Source: Gemmatimonadota bacterium
Lineage (GTDB): Bacteria > Gemmatimonadota > Gemmatimonadetes > Gemmatimonadales > Gemmatimonadaceae
Direction: 5' to 3'
DNA length: 51,573 bases
Assembly: GCA_002737115.1 (NCBI GenBank)
Contig: NSHR01000013.1
Span: 1 to 51,573 of the forward strand
The position numbers and the translations under genes were made by a program. Shown here one piece after another: positions 34,488 to 43,819 of this stretch. How positions within the stretch are numbered: the stretch's first letter is position 1; each line of letters starts with the position of its first letter. The notes below the pieces were generated by a model. That model saw nothing but the letters and a program-made list of their open reading frames with translations. It ran no database searches and was not told the DNA's origin.

Positions 34488-36023
34488 ATGTCCGCCCTGC
34501 AACTCCTCTGGTACAAGCGGGATCTTCGGATTGCCGACCACGCGCCGCTCGCCGGGGCGGCCGCCGCCGGTCCGATGGTGGCGGTGTACGTGCACGAGCC
34601 CGAGCAGCAACAGGCCGCCGACCGAGACCTGCGCCATGAGTGTCTGGTGCGCGACGCGCTGGACGAACTCCAGAGGTCGCTGCAGGCACGTGGCGGGCAC
34701 CTCCTAGAGCTGCACGGAGCCCTGCCCGATGTGTTCGCGGCGCTGCATGCGGCCCTGCCCTTCGCCGCCCTCTGGGCGCATGAGGAAACCGGGAATGCCG
34801 TGAGCTATGCGCGCGATCGCCGTGTTCGCGCGTGGGCGAAGGAGACCGGCGTCACGATGCACGAATTGCCCAGCAACGGCGTGGTCCGTCGGCTCGCGTC
34901 ACGAAACGGCTGGGCCGACACGTGGCAACAACGGATGCGCTCGCCGATCGTCCCCACACCCGACCAGATTCTCGCGCCGGCGGAGTCGGTGACCAACGAG
35001 GCCTGGCGGGCCCTGCCCGCCGCCACGCGCACAGCAGCGGCCCCAGTGATCGCGCCGGCGTGGGCCGATTGGCAACGCACTGGTGAAGCACGCGCCCACG
35101 ACATGCTACACTCGTTTCTCTCGGCGCGCGGCCGGGACTATCGACGGGCAATGTCGAATCCCAACGAGGCACCGGAATCGTGCAGCCGCATCTCGGTCGC
35201 ACTGGCCGTCGGCACGATGTCCGTCCGTCAGGCGTATCAGGCGGCTCGCCGTCGCGCGCGGGAATTGCGCGAGGAGCACGCGACACGTCGCGACGCAGAG
35301 GCCGCGCAGTGGATGCACAGTCTCGTGAGCTTTGCCTCGCGACTGCATTGGCACTGCCACTTCATCCAGAAGCTCGAAGACGAGCCGCACCTCGAGTCTA
35401 TGCACTACGCCCCGGTCTTCGACGGACTGCGGCCCGCCGAGCCGGATATGGATCTGCTGCGTGCGTGGCGCGACGGACAGACTGGTTATCCGCTGGTGGA
35501 TGCCTGCATGCGATCGCTGCGGGTCACCGGCTGGCTCACGTTCCGCATGCGGGCGATGGTCATGAGCTTCGCCAGCTATCACCTCTGGCTCGACTGGCGA
35601 CACACCGGCCCGATCCTTGCCTGCTGGTTCACCGACTACGAGCCGGGCATTCACTGGACGCAGTGTCAGATGCAATCAGGCACGACCGGCATCAACACGA
35701 TTCGCATCTATAATCCGTACAAGCAGGCCGAGGAGCACGACGCGGCCGGTGTGTTCGTACGACGGTGGGTGCCCGAACTATCCTCGTTGTCCGATGCTGA
35801 CCTTATTCGCCCCGAGCACACGCCGCTCATGATGCAGCAGATGACGGGATGCCTCGTCGGGCGCGACTATCCGGCACCGATCGTGCACCATGAAACCGCC
35901 TATGCCTTCGCGCGAGACCGCATGCACGCCATCAAGCTGATGGCACAGCAGTCGGGGAGTGCGGCGCGGGTGTACGATCGGCACGGGTCCCGCCGAACGC
36001 CGCTAAGTTCGCGCACGCGGTAG
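34488..36023 (+). CDS. DNA photolyase / cryptochrome family protein
   Basis: 511 residues; cytoplasmic flavoprotein that likely uses light to repair pyrimidine dimers. The N-terminal photolyase alpha/beta domain opens LLWYKRDLRIADHAPLAGAA. The FAD-binding domain has TGYPLVDACMRSLRVTGWLT, FASYHLWLDWRHTGP, then QMQSGTTGINTIRIYNPYKQ and FVRRWVPEL. The Asn of the IYNP motif that contacts flavin is present. Where E. coli PhrB has Trp382, nearest the flavin in the electron chain, this subgroup appears to have a different residue (alignment by eye gives Cys in TQCQMQ). Repair photolyase versus photoreceptor cannot be settled here. No operon partner on its strand. Confidence 0.85.
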   Translation: MSALQLLWYKRDLRIADHAPLAGAAAAGPMVAVYVHEPEQQQAADRDLRHECLVRDALDELQRSLQARGGHLLELHGALPDVFAALHAALPFAALWAHEETGNAVSYARDRRVRAWAKETGVTMHELPSNGVVRRLASRNGWADTWQQRMRSPIVPTPDQILAPAESVTNEAWRALPAATRTAAAPVIAPAWADWQRTGEARAHDMLHSFLSARGRDYRRAMSNPNEAPESCSRISVALAVGTMSVRQAYQAARRRARELREEHATRRDAEAAQWMHSLVSFASRLHWHCHFIQKLEDEPHLESMHYAPVFDGLRPAEPDMDLLRAWRDGQTGYPLVDACMRSLRVTGWLTFRMRAMVMSFASYHLWLDWRHTGPILACWFTDYEPGIHWTQCQMQSGTTGINTIRIYNPYKQAEEHDAAGVFVRRWVPELSSLSDADLIRPEHTPLMMQQMTGCLVGRDYPAPIVHHETAYAFARDRMHAIKLMAQQSGSAARVYDRHGSRRTPLSSRTR

Positions 36024-36258
36024 ACTGGTCCACGAGTCGGTGCCGGCTAACACCACCGGCGACAGATCGCACCCTTCACTACTTACTGAAAACTCCGTAG
36101 GCGCTGCCCAGACTGACCCATTGCCCTTGCTCCTGCTGCGGCAATTCCACGTTCGCGAGATTCGCGGGCATCCGCGGCATCGGCTATCGTCCACGGGAGC
36201 CCGAATCACGCGCCACCACCCGTCGGCCCGCCGATCACCGACTCGACCACCATGACCG

Positions 36259-37941
36259 ATGCAGAGTAGATCACTCACCGTGTTAACCGCGCGACCGTTC
36301 GCGTTCATGCTTTCCAGCGTTGTCCTGCTTGGCGCCTGCGCGCGCGCCGGCAGCGGCGTGGGCAGCGGTGTGGGTACCGCGCCCGAGCCGGCGATGCAGC
36401 CCGTCATGCAGGCCCCGATACAAGTCGCGCCGCCACCACCTGCCCGAGTATCGTCCGACACGGCGCGGGCGGATTGGCAGCGCCTCGACTACGACACCGA
36501 CCAGGTGATGGGCGTCGGTTCCGAGCGGGCGATTCGTGAGCTACTGGCCTCGCGCCAGCCGCAGCGACGGGTCGTGGTGGCCGTGATCGACGGAGGCGTC
36601 GATACGGCGCACACCCGGCTCGCGCGCGCGATGTGGAAGAACCCGCGCGAGATCGCGGGCAACGGCAAGGACGACGACGGCAACGGGGTGATCGACGACG
36701 TGTTCGGCTGGAACGCCCTCGCCACCGCCGACGGCACGCCGGTGCGCTACGACACCTTCGAGATCACGCGCCTGTATGCGGCCTGCCGCAATCAGCCCGC
36801 CGGATCGCGCACGGAAAAGCCCAAGCCGGCCGAGTGCAACGCTCTCGCCTCGGCGTATCGAGACAAGGCGACGGAGGTGAAGTCGACGTTGCTGCAGGTG
36901 GAGAACATCGACGAGATCCTGCGCACTGTCGAGCGCATGCTCGGCACCGCATTAAACGGTGCGCTAATCACGCGCGCGTCGGTGACCGCGTTGCGTCCGA
37001 CCTCGGCCGGCGTGGAAGAAGCGAAGCAGATGTGGATGCGCCTCGATGCCGACGGTCTGAATGCCACCGAGATCGCGAGCGCACGGGCGGCCTACGATGC
37101 GCAGGCACGCTACGGACTCGACACGCTGTTCAATCCGCGCTCGCCCCAGCGCGTGGTCGGTACGCGCGACGTGACCGGCCCCGATGCGATGCATGGCACG
37201 CATGTGGCGGGCATCATCGGCGCCCTGCGAGGCGACGGGGCCGCCATGCAAGGCATCGCTCCGAATGTGGAGATCATGGCGGTGCGCGCGGTACCCGATG
37301 GCGACGAACGCGACGTGGACGTGGCGCGGGCGATCCGCTACGCCGTGGACAATGGCGCGCAGATCGTGAATATGAGCTTCGGCAAGGGCTTCTCACCGGC
37401 CAAGGCGTCGGTGGATTCCGCGGTGCGCTATGCCGAAGCCAAGGGTGTGCTGCTGGTGCATGCGGCCGGCAACGAAGGCGCAGATAACGACAACACGCCA
37501 TCCTATCCCACGCCGGTGCTGAACGGCGGGTCGCGGGCGACAAACTGGATCGAAGTGGGCGCGTCCAGCTGGAAACCACTGGCCTCGTTACCGGCCGATT
37601 TTTCTAACTACGGCCGCCAGCAAGTGGACCTGTTTGCGCCGGGCGTGGACATCCTCTCGACGGTGCCGGGCGGTGGTCTCAAGCGCGAGAGCGGCACCAG
37701 CATGGCGGCCCCCGTGGTGTCGGGCGTGGCAGCGCTGCTGATGACGTACTTCCCGGAGCTGTCGGCCCTGCAGGTGCGTGATATCCTGCTGGAGTCGGTA
37801 CGCAAACTCTCCGATCTCGAGGTACGGCGACCGGGTGATGGCGCAACGGTGAAGTTCACCACCCTGTCGCGCACCGGCGGCGTGGTCGACGCCTACGCCG
37901 CGGTGAAGCTGGCCCTGCAGCGCGTCGCGCCGCGGCCGTGA
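36259..37941 (+). CDS. S8 subtilisin-like lipoprotein peptidase with a long insertion
   Basis: 560 residues. A lipoprotein signal has the lipobox LLGAC with Cys27, followed by a Gly/Pro-rich tether (about 30-62). The triad is Asp111 (VAVIDGGVDTAH), His315 (MHGTHVAGI) and Ser481 (SGTSMAAPVVSG), with oxyanion Asn405 in HAAGNEG. An Asp/Asn-rich loop NGKDDDGNGVIDDVFGWN (about 135-152) looks calcium-binding. The Asp-to-His distance is about 204 residues versus about 35 in secreted Bacillus subtilisins, so there is a helical insertion of roughly 165 residues containing the two Cys of this region. Membrane-anchored proteolysis outside the cytoplasm is the likely job. No neighbour on its strand; 235 noncoding bases precede it. 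Confidence 0.9.
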   Translation: MQSRSLTVLTARPFAFMLSSVVLLGACARAGSGVGSGVGTAPEPAMQPVMQAPIQVAPPPPARVSSDTARADWQRLDYDTDQVMGVGSERAIRELLASRQPQRRVVVAVIDGGVDTAHTRLARAMWKNPREIAGNGKDDDGNGVIDDVFGWNALATADGTPVRYDTFEITRLYAACRNQPAGSRTEKPKPAECNALASAYRDKATEVKSTLLQVENIDEILRTVERMLGTALNGALITRASVTALRPTSAGVEEAKQMWMRLDADGLNATEIASARAAYDAQARYGLDTLFNPRSPQRVVGTRDVTGPDAMHGTHVAGIIGALRGDGAAMQGIAPNVEIMAVRAVPDGDERDVDVARAIRYAVDNGAQIVNMSFGKGFSPAKASVDSAVRYAEAKGVLLVHAAGNEGADNDNTPSYPTPVLNGGSRATNWIEVGASSWKPLASLPADFSNYGRQQVDLFAPGVDILSTVPGGGLKRESGTSMAAPVVSGVAALLMTYFPELSALQVRDILLESVRKLSDLEVRRPGDGATVKFTTLSRTGGVVDAYAAVKLALQRVAPRP

Positions 37942-37961
37942 CCCATGATGCGTTGCGTGTT

Positions 37962-37992
37962 ACGCGGCCGATCGGATGCCGATCGGCCGCGT
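37962..37992. terminator. 14-bp-stem hairpin between convergent genes
   Basis: ACGCGGCCGATCGG (37962-37975) pairs perfectly with CCGATCGGCCGCGT (37979-37992) around a 3-base loop. It lies between the ends of the subtilase (+) and the ankyrin gene (-). No T-tract on either side. Confidence 0.65.
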
Positions 37993-37997
37993 GCACA

Positions 37998-39866
37998 TCA
38001 GCAGCTCTTGCACTTATGATTGTTCTTGGCGCCCATCTTCTCCAACAGTTCGATGGTGTCGAGGAAGGGCGGAATCCGCTGCACCGCGCCGTTCGCCATG
38101 TCGACCGTCGTCTGACCGGTGCGCGCCACCGCCATGGGGTCGGCGCCCTTGCTCACCAGGTACTTGATCAACGCGTTGTCACCGCGCGCGGCGGCGTGAT
38201 GCAGCGGCGTGTACCCCTTGAAGTCGCGGGCGTTCACGTCGGCCTTGAGCTCTTCCACTAAGAACGTGACGGTGGGCACCCAGCCGTCGGGTGCGTGACG
38301 ATGCGCGTTGGCCGCAAAGCCCTCGCCGTACCCAGCGCCGCTGGCCGCATGAATCGCCAACACCCCGGGGCCGTTGTCGGGTACCGGCGGCAAACCCGAC
38401 GGGTCCTTACCGGCGGCCACATCAGCATCGAGTTCTTCTGAGCCGGGCAAGCGACCGGCTGGCTTGAACGTGGCCACGCTCGGATCGGCGCCGTGTTTGA
38501 GCAAGAGCTTCATCGCGTCGAGATCGGTACCGTACGCCGCGCGCCAGAAGGGCGTCGCACCGGCCGTGCTGACACTGAGCTGGTCGAAGTTGTACGACAT
38601 GTACCACAGGTGCTTGGTGAGCCGCACGTTCACGTCGGCGCCCGCCTTGATGAGCGCTTCCATCAGGTCGAGATACGACACGTTCGACTGATACTGCGCC
38701 ACCGGCTGCGGGTAAGCCGCCTTAGGCGCCCACACCACGTTGATCACCGCGTACAACGGCGTGGCGTTGGCCATGCTTGCGAGCTTCGGATCCCCCCCGC
38801 GATCAAGCAGCGTCTTGGCCAGGTCGAAGCGACCGTTGATGGCTGCCATCAGCAGCGGCGTGGTACTGTCGCCGGCGCTGGCATGGTTGACCTTGGCCCC
38901 CGCCATCAACAGCGCATTCACGGCCGCCGTCTGGCCATCACGAACGGCCAGGAGCAACGCGGTGTTGCCACCCTTGCTGCCCACCAGATCACCGTACGAC
39001 GGGCCGCGCTGCCGGCGGTCGCCGGCCGTGGGCGTGATGCGCGTATCGGAGTTACCGGTGGGGGCGGCCGACGCCACAGCCGGCGGGGTCGAGCGCGGGG
39101 TCGCCGCGGAGGCCGCCGCGGGAGCGCTTTGCGCCGCGCCCGGGGTCGCCGCCGCAGCGGCCGTCGACGCCGATAACGCGTCGGCCGACTTCATCGCCGT
39201 CAGTCGCCGTGAACGCGTGACCAGAAACGCGCGATCCTTCTTCTCCTGTTCCGGGATGCTCTGCGTGCGCGTTTCCGCCTCGATATCCGCGCCGCGCTTA
39301 ACGAGCGCCGTAATCGCCGACACGCGATTCGCCGCAGCGGCCCACATGAGCGGCGTCTGCGAGAACGCCGCCTCGCGCACGTTCACACTCGCCCCCTTGT
39401 CGACCAGCGCGTCGATCGTGGCGGCATCGCCGCTTGACGCCGCGAAGTGCAGCGCCGACGCGCCGCCGGACGACGTGGTGGCGTTCACGTTCGCCCCTGC
39501 GGCCAGCAACGCCTTCACCGCCTCGGCGCGTCCGTTCTGCGCGGCCAGGTGCAACGGCGTATAGTTGCCATTGCGCGTGACGGGATCCAGACGGGCACCC
39601 GCCGACACCAGCATGCGCGTGGCCGCCAGATTCCCGCGTGATGCGGCCCAGTGCAGCGCGGTCATGCCGTCGCCTTGCACTTCGTTCACATCGGCGCCCT
39701 GCCTGAGCAGCATCCGCAGTCCGGCACTGTCACCACGCATCACTGCATCGGCCAACGGCGAATCCGACGCCGGAGAGCCGGCCGACAGCATCAGCGCCGC
39801 ACTGAACGCCATGCCGACGGCGGTGAGCCGCTTGCCGGCCCGCTGCATCAGAGGGGCATTACGCAT
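37998..39866 (-). CDS. secreted ankyrin-repeat protein
   Basis: 622 residues. A signal peptide (AVGMAFSAALMLSAGSPASD) is followed by ankyrin repeats at about 40-215, such as DGMTALHWAASRGNLAATRM and NYTPLHLAAQNGRAEAVKAL. A poorly conserved, Ala/Ser/Pro/Thr-rich linker follows (about 235-300), then further repeats to about 610, ending FKGYTPLHHAAARGDNALIK. The chain ends HKCKSC, a CxxC at the very C-terminus. Ankyrin repeats bind other proteins. Its ATG overlaps the stop of the DUF1552 gene by 8 bases, so it is translated with that operon. Predicted periplasmic. The linker may let the two repeat blocks hold different partners. Confidence 0.88.
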   Translation of the reverse strand: MRNAPLMQRAGKRLTAVGMAFSAALMLSAGSPASDSPLADAVMRGDSAGLRMLLRQGADVNEVQGDGMTALHWAASRGNLAATRMLVSAGARLDPVTRNGNYTPLHLAAQNGRAEAVKALLAAGANVNATTSSGGASALHFAASSGDAATIDALVDKGASVNVREAAFSQTPLMWAAAANRVSAITALVKRGADIEAETRTQSIPEQEKKDRAFLVTRSRRLTAMKSADALSASTAAAAATPGAAQSAPAAASAATPRSTPPAVASAAPTGNSDTRITPTAGDRRQRGPSYGDLVGSKGGNTALLLAVRDGQTAAVNALLMAGAKVNHASAGDSTTPLLMAAINGRFDLAKTLLDRGGDPKLASMANATPLYAVINVVWAPKAAYPQPVAQYQSNVSYLDLMEALIKAGADVNVRLTKHLWYMSYNFDQLSVSTAGATPFWRAAYGTDLDAMKLLLKHGADPSVATFKPAGRLPGSEELDADVAAGKDPSGLPPVPDNGPGVLAIHAASGAGYGEGFAANAHRHAPDGWVPTVTFLVEELKADVNARDFKGYTPLHHAAARGDNALIKYLVSKGADPMAVARTGQTTVDMANGAVQRIPPFLDTIELLEKMGAKNNHKCKSC

Positions 39867-41247
39867 GGGAGTTCAGGTTAAGGGCACCCGTGCTATCGCC
39901 GAACGTAGTCAGGTCATTCATGCCAAGTGTATGCATCATGCTGAGCATCGCATTCGCCATCGGCGTGCCGTCCGGCGCCTTGATGTGCAGGTTGCCGGCG
40001 AGACGATTCTCGGCCTTGCCGAGCAGCATGAGTGGGCAGCGACGATGGTTGTGCACGTTCGGATCGCCCATCGGCGAACCGTAAATGATCATCGTCTTGT
40101 CGAGCATGTTGCTCTCGCCTTCCTGGATGCTCTTGAGCTTGTCGAGCAGGTACGGCAGCATCGACACGTGATACTTGTTGAGCAGCTGAAAGTCGCGCAC
40201 GCCCTTCTCGCCGCCGCCATGGTGCGACGCCGGATGGAAGCCCTTGTCGGTGCCGCTTTCCGGATACGTACGGCTGGTGCCGTCGCGGCTCATCTTGAAC
40301 GAGAACACGCGCGTGACATCGGCCGCGAACGCGAGCGCCTGAATGTCGAACATGAGCTCGACGTGTTCCTTGAACGAATCGGGCACACCCGCCGGCGCGG
40401 CCGCGAGCTCGCGCTCTTCACCGCTCGTGTTGCGCGCTTCCACCATTTGGATGCGGCGCTCCACCTCGCGGATGTCCGTGAGGTAGCGGTCCATGCGGTG
40501 ACGGTCGTCGGCATCGAGTCCGCGCGACAGCGACGTCATCTGCCCCGACACGAAGTCGAGAATGCTACGACGCGAGCGACGGCGATCGGCCCGCTCGGCG
40601 CTGTTGCCGCCCACGCCGAACAGCTTCTCGAAGGCCACGCGCGGATCGCGAATGACCGGCAACGGCTCGGTGGGCGACTTCCAGCTGATGGAGTCGGTGT
40701 ACACGCAGGCGTAGCCGTACGAACAGCCGCCGGCCTGATCAACATTCTCGATGCACAGCTGCATGGAGGGGATCGGCGTATCCTGGCCGAAGCGTTGCGC
40801 ATACAGCTGATCGAGCGACGTGGCAATTTTCACATCCGAGCCTTCCGTCTGCTTCGGGTGCGTCTGCGTGAGGAACGTGGCGCTCGAGCGGAAATGGTCG
40901 CCGCCGATCTCGGGCGGTGCAGCCGGCTCGGCTTCGCGGACGTCAGTGTTGCTGATGATCGTCATGTAGTTGCGGTACTTGTCCAACGACGACAACGCCG
41001 ACGGCGACAGATCGAAGTCGCGACCGGCCGCGGCGGGCGACCAGAAGTTGAGCTTCGATCCGATGTCATTCGAGCCGGCGGCCCCGTGTACCATTTCGAT
41101 CGCGATCAAGCGCGGCGCCGCGTTGGCGGAGCCCATAATGCTCCGGCCACGGGGCACCATGGCACCGAGGTACGGCAGCGCAATCGTGGCGCTGAGTGAC
41201 TGCACGAACTGTCGGCGAGGCATCGCCTTTCCCGTCAAAAACTGCAT
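39859..41247 (-). CDS. Tat-exported DUF1552 protein
   Basis: 462 residues from the ATG at 41247, which has a GGAG nine bases upstream; an alternative ATG at 41223 lies right before the Tat motif. The signal is twin-arginine (MPRRQFVQSLSATIALPYLG). DUF1552 features include FLTQTHPKQTEGSDVKIATS, SMQLCIENVDQAGGCSYGYA, and ASHHGGGEKGVRDFQLLNKY, then MIIYGSPMGDPNVHNHRRCP. The family is uncharacterised, resembles the sulfatase/DUF1501 superfamily in layout, and is almost always next to DUF1592-type proteins. That context is seen here: the DUF1592 gene is 31 bases upstream and the ankyrin gene overlaps downstream. Confidence 0.9.
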   Translation of the reverse strand: MQFLTGKAMPRRQFVQSLSATIALPYLGAMVPRGRSIMGSANAAPRLIAIEMVHGAAGSNDIGSKLNFWSPAAAGRDFDLSPSALSSLDKYRNYMTIISNTDVREAEPAAPPEIGGDHFRSSATFLTQTHPKQTEGSDVKIATSLDQLYAQRFGQDTPIPSMQLCIENVDQAGGCSYGYACVYTDSISWKSPTEPLPVIRDPRVAFEKLFGVGGNSAERADRRRSRRSILDFVSGQMTSLSRGLDADDRHRMDRYLTDIREVERRIQMVEARNTSGEERELAAAPAGVPDSFKEHVELMFDIQALAFAADVTRVFSFKMSRDGTSRTYPESGTDKGFHPASHHGGGEKGVRDFQLLNKYHVSMLPYLLDKLKSIQEGESNMLDKTMIIYGSPMGDPNVHNHRRCPLMLLGKAENRLAGNLHIKAPDGTPMANAMLSMMHTLGMNDLTTFGDSTGALNLNSHA

Positions 41248-41278
41248 AGCGGGTGCTCCGAGTATTTGGTCAGGAAAT

Positions 41279-43819
41279 TCAGCGGCTGTGGCCGACTGAT
41301 GCCCCGCTCGCGGGGAGTGCTGCTTGAGCGACCGGCACCATGCGCATCCGGAACGCGTCGCTCTTCACCACAGCCAGCACGATATCTTGAATTCGGTACT
41401 GCTTGGCCTTCACCGACGCTTCGATCTTGCGAATGGCCGGCCCATCGGCGTACTCCACGCGGCGACCGACGGCGTACGCCATCAGGTTCGTCACGAACGT
41501 ACGGACCAGCGGCACCGGACGCTTCAGCAGGACCTGCTGCAGCTCGCGCGGCCCGGTGATCTTCGTGCCATCGTAGTAATCGCCGCGGGTGTCCAGCGGC
41601 ATGTTGTTTTCTTTGATGCGCCACTGCCCGATCACATCGAAGTTGTCGAGCGCGAGCCCGATCGGATCGATGAACTGGTGGCACGAGCGGCACGACGCAT
41701 TCGCGCGATGCTCTTCCATGCGCTCACGCGTGGTCAGCATGCGCCCTTCCTTGCTGGCACCCGTCACTTCGAGATCGGGTACGTCGGGCGGCGGCGGCGG
41801 CGGGGGCGAGCCCATGAGCACTTCCATGACCCACTTACCACGCAACACGGGCGACGTGCGATTGCCCTGCGACGTAAGCAGCAGCACGCTGCCGTGCCCC
41901 AGAATGCCCACGCGGTTCTTGTCGGTGTAGCTGACGCGACGGAAATTGGTACCGACAACGTCGGCCATGCCGTAGTGACGGGCCAGCTCTTCGTTCACAT
42001 ACGTGTAGTCGGCCGTGTACAGATCGAGCAGGCTGCGATTCTCGCGCACCAAACTGGCCACGAACAGCTCCGTTTCTTTCTGCATGTTCTGGGCGAGCTG
42101 CAGATTGAAGGCCGGGTACAGCAGCGGGTCGGGATGGACCTTCTCGACGTCCTGCAACCGCAGCCACTGCGCGGCAAAGCGCGTGGAGAGGGCGTCGGCG
42201 CGCGGATCGGCCAGCATGCGCTTGGTCTGCGCGACGAGCACCGTGGTGTCGGTAAGCAGGCCGCGCTGCGCGACGCTCGTGAGCGTGGAGTCGGGCAGCG
42301 TGCCCCACAGGAAGAACGATAGGCGCGATGCGAGGTCGTTCGAGCTGACGGCCACCTTCGAGCCCGGCTTCGCGGTCAGCGCCACTTCATCGGCGCGGAA
42401 TACGAAGTACGGGCTGGCCAGAATCGCTTCGACCGCGCCGCGAACGCCACTTTCGAATCCGCTCGACTTCGCTTCTTCGTCGTAGAAGCTCATGATGGCC
42501 TTACGGTCACTCACCGTGAGCGGACGACGGTACGCCTGCGAGCCGATGCGGTTCACGATGCGCTCGGCGCACGGCCGCTGTTCGGCGGCACTGAGCGGAC
42601 GGCAGCTGAACACGCGACGGCGGCTCGGCGTATCCGACACTCCCGTGGGATTGAACGGGCCCGTGACCGTGAACAGCTTCATGTGGCCCTGAATCGTGAT
42701 CGCGTCTTGAATGCCGATCTGCGTGTCCGGCAAGCTATTGCCGATCGGCGTCATGAGATCTTCGACCGGCCCTTCGAACGTGCGCACATAGGCCGCGGCG
42801 ACCACGCGCGGACCGGCCTTTACCGTGATCGGCACCGTCTTGAGATCGAGCCCATTCGGCTCACTCTCGTGCATGCCACGATCGATATCAAGCAGCGCCA
42901 CGCGCTCGCCGTCTACCGAAATCTCGATCTTCTCATCGAACGGTGCATTACCACCGACCAGCTGGCCGATCGGCGTGGAGTGCAGCGACACCGAGAACAC
43001 ATACGCGCCATCAGCCGGGAAATAATGCGTGGCCGAGCCGCCGCCGCGTGTGCCGATCGGCGTATCACCCTCATGCCCGTTCTGATTGGCGAGTCGCGAC
43101 ACCTTGAAGGTGGTCGTCGACAGGTTGGCCTTGGCATCGCCCACCGCCAGCCGACTGACGGCGTTGGCCGCGTCGAGATACGCTTCCAGTACCGTGGCCG
43201 ACGGAATCTGCACGTCGGCGATGTTATCGAAGTTCGCGCTCTTGGTATCGAGCGGCAGCCACGACTCGGCGTTCACGCTCACCGTGAGCAGGTCTTTCAC
43301 CGCGCGCTCATACTCGGCACGATTCAACCGCTGAAACGAGCGACGACCCACATCGGGCTTCCGCACCGCGATCGCGTCCATCTGGCGTTCGAGCGTTTCC
43401 GTGAGCACGTCGAGCGTGTCGCCGGCCGGACGAGGACGTCCCGGCGGCGGCATCATGCCCGTGCGCAGCTTGCCGATCATCTTTTCGGCTATGATCGGCG
43501 ACGTGGCACCAACCGTCGCGAGATCGAACGACTGCAGCGAAAAGTTGCCCATCTTGCGCTGGTCGCTGTGACAGCCGGCGCAGGTCTTTTTGACGACGTC
43601 GTTCAGCACGGCCGGGGCCAGGGTGCGCGCGGACGCGCCAACGTGGGGCCGCATTGCATCGAGCGTCGCGCGATAGCGCGCGAGGGGCACCGTCGGTGCG
43701 GCGAAATCGCTGGCCGGCGACATCACGACCGACGCCGCCGTCGGCTGGAGAGCCACCGAACTACTGGCGGCAATCGCGAGGATCACCACACCAGCACCTA
43801 GTGCAACGACAGATTTCAT
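41279..43819 (-). CDS. DUF1587/1595/1592/1588/1585 protein with two CxxCH motifs
   Basis: 846 residues with a signal peptide or membrane anchor (MKSVVALGAGVVILAIAASS). The order is: a cytochrome-type CAGCH (about 80); DUF1587 (FQRLNRAEYERAVKDLLTVS); a carbohydrate-binding-like middle; DUF1595 (SQAYRRPLTVSDRKAIMSFY); DUF1592 (LASRLSFFLWGTLPDSTLTS); DUF1588 (RVGILGHGSVLLLTSQGNRT); a second CxxCH (CRSCHQFIDPIGLALDNFDV); and DUF1585 near the C-terminus. This is the planctomycete-type multi-domain architecture, in which CxxCH motifs are taken to bind haem c. Probably a periplasmic redox or degradative protein; substrate unknown. First gene of the operon with DUF1552 and ankyrin genes. Confidence 0.9.
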   Translation of the reverse strand: MKSVVALGAGVVILAIAASSSVALQPTAASVVMSPASDFAAPTVPLARYRATLDAMRPHVGASARTLAPAVLNDVVKKTCAGCHSDQRKMGNFSLQSFDLATVGATSPIIAEKMIGKLRTGMMPPPGRPRPAGDTLDVLTETLERQMDAIAVRKPDVGRRSFQRLNRAEYERAVKDLLTVSVNAESWLPLDTKSANFDNIADVQIPSATVLEAYLDAANAVSRLAVGDAKANLSTTTFKVSRLANQNGHEGDTPIGTRGGGSATHYFPADGAYVFSVSLHSTPIGQLVGGNAPFDEKIEISVDGERVALLDIDRGMHESEPNGLDLKTVPITVKAGPRVVAAAYVRTFEGPVEDLMTPIGNSLPDTQIGIQDAITIQGHMKLFTVTGPFNPTGVSDTPSRRRVFSCRPLSAAEQRPCAERIVNRIGSQAYRRPLTVSDRKAIMSFYDEEAKSSGFESGVRGAVEAILASPYFVFRADEVALTAKPGSKVAVSSNDLASRLSFFLWGTLPDSTLTSVAQRGLLTDTTVLVAQTKRMLADPRADALSTRFAAQWLRLQDVEKVHPDPLLYPAFNLQLAQNMQKETELFVASLVRENRSLLDLYTADYTYVNEELARHYGMADVVGTNFRRVSYTDKNRVGILGHGSVLLLTSQGNRTSPVLRGKWVMEVLMGSPPPPPPPDVPDLEVTGASKEGRMLTTRERMEEHRANASCRSCHQFIDPIGLALDNFDVIGQWRIKENNMPLDTRGDYYDGTKITGPRELQQVLLKRPVPLVRTFVTNLMAYAVGRRVEYADGPAIRKIEASVKAKQYRIQDIVLAVVKSDAFRMRMVPVAQAALPASGASVGHSR

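Noticed and set aside
39565-41199. 544-codon open frame on the plus strand
   Set aside because: Antisense to the DUF1552 gene, with no recognisable domain and low-complexity composition.
42683-43801. 372-codon open frame on the plus strand
   Set aside because: Antisense to the DUF1592-type gene, Arg/His-rich and without start context.
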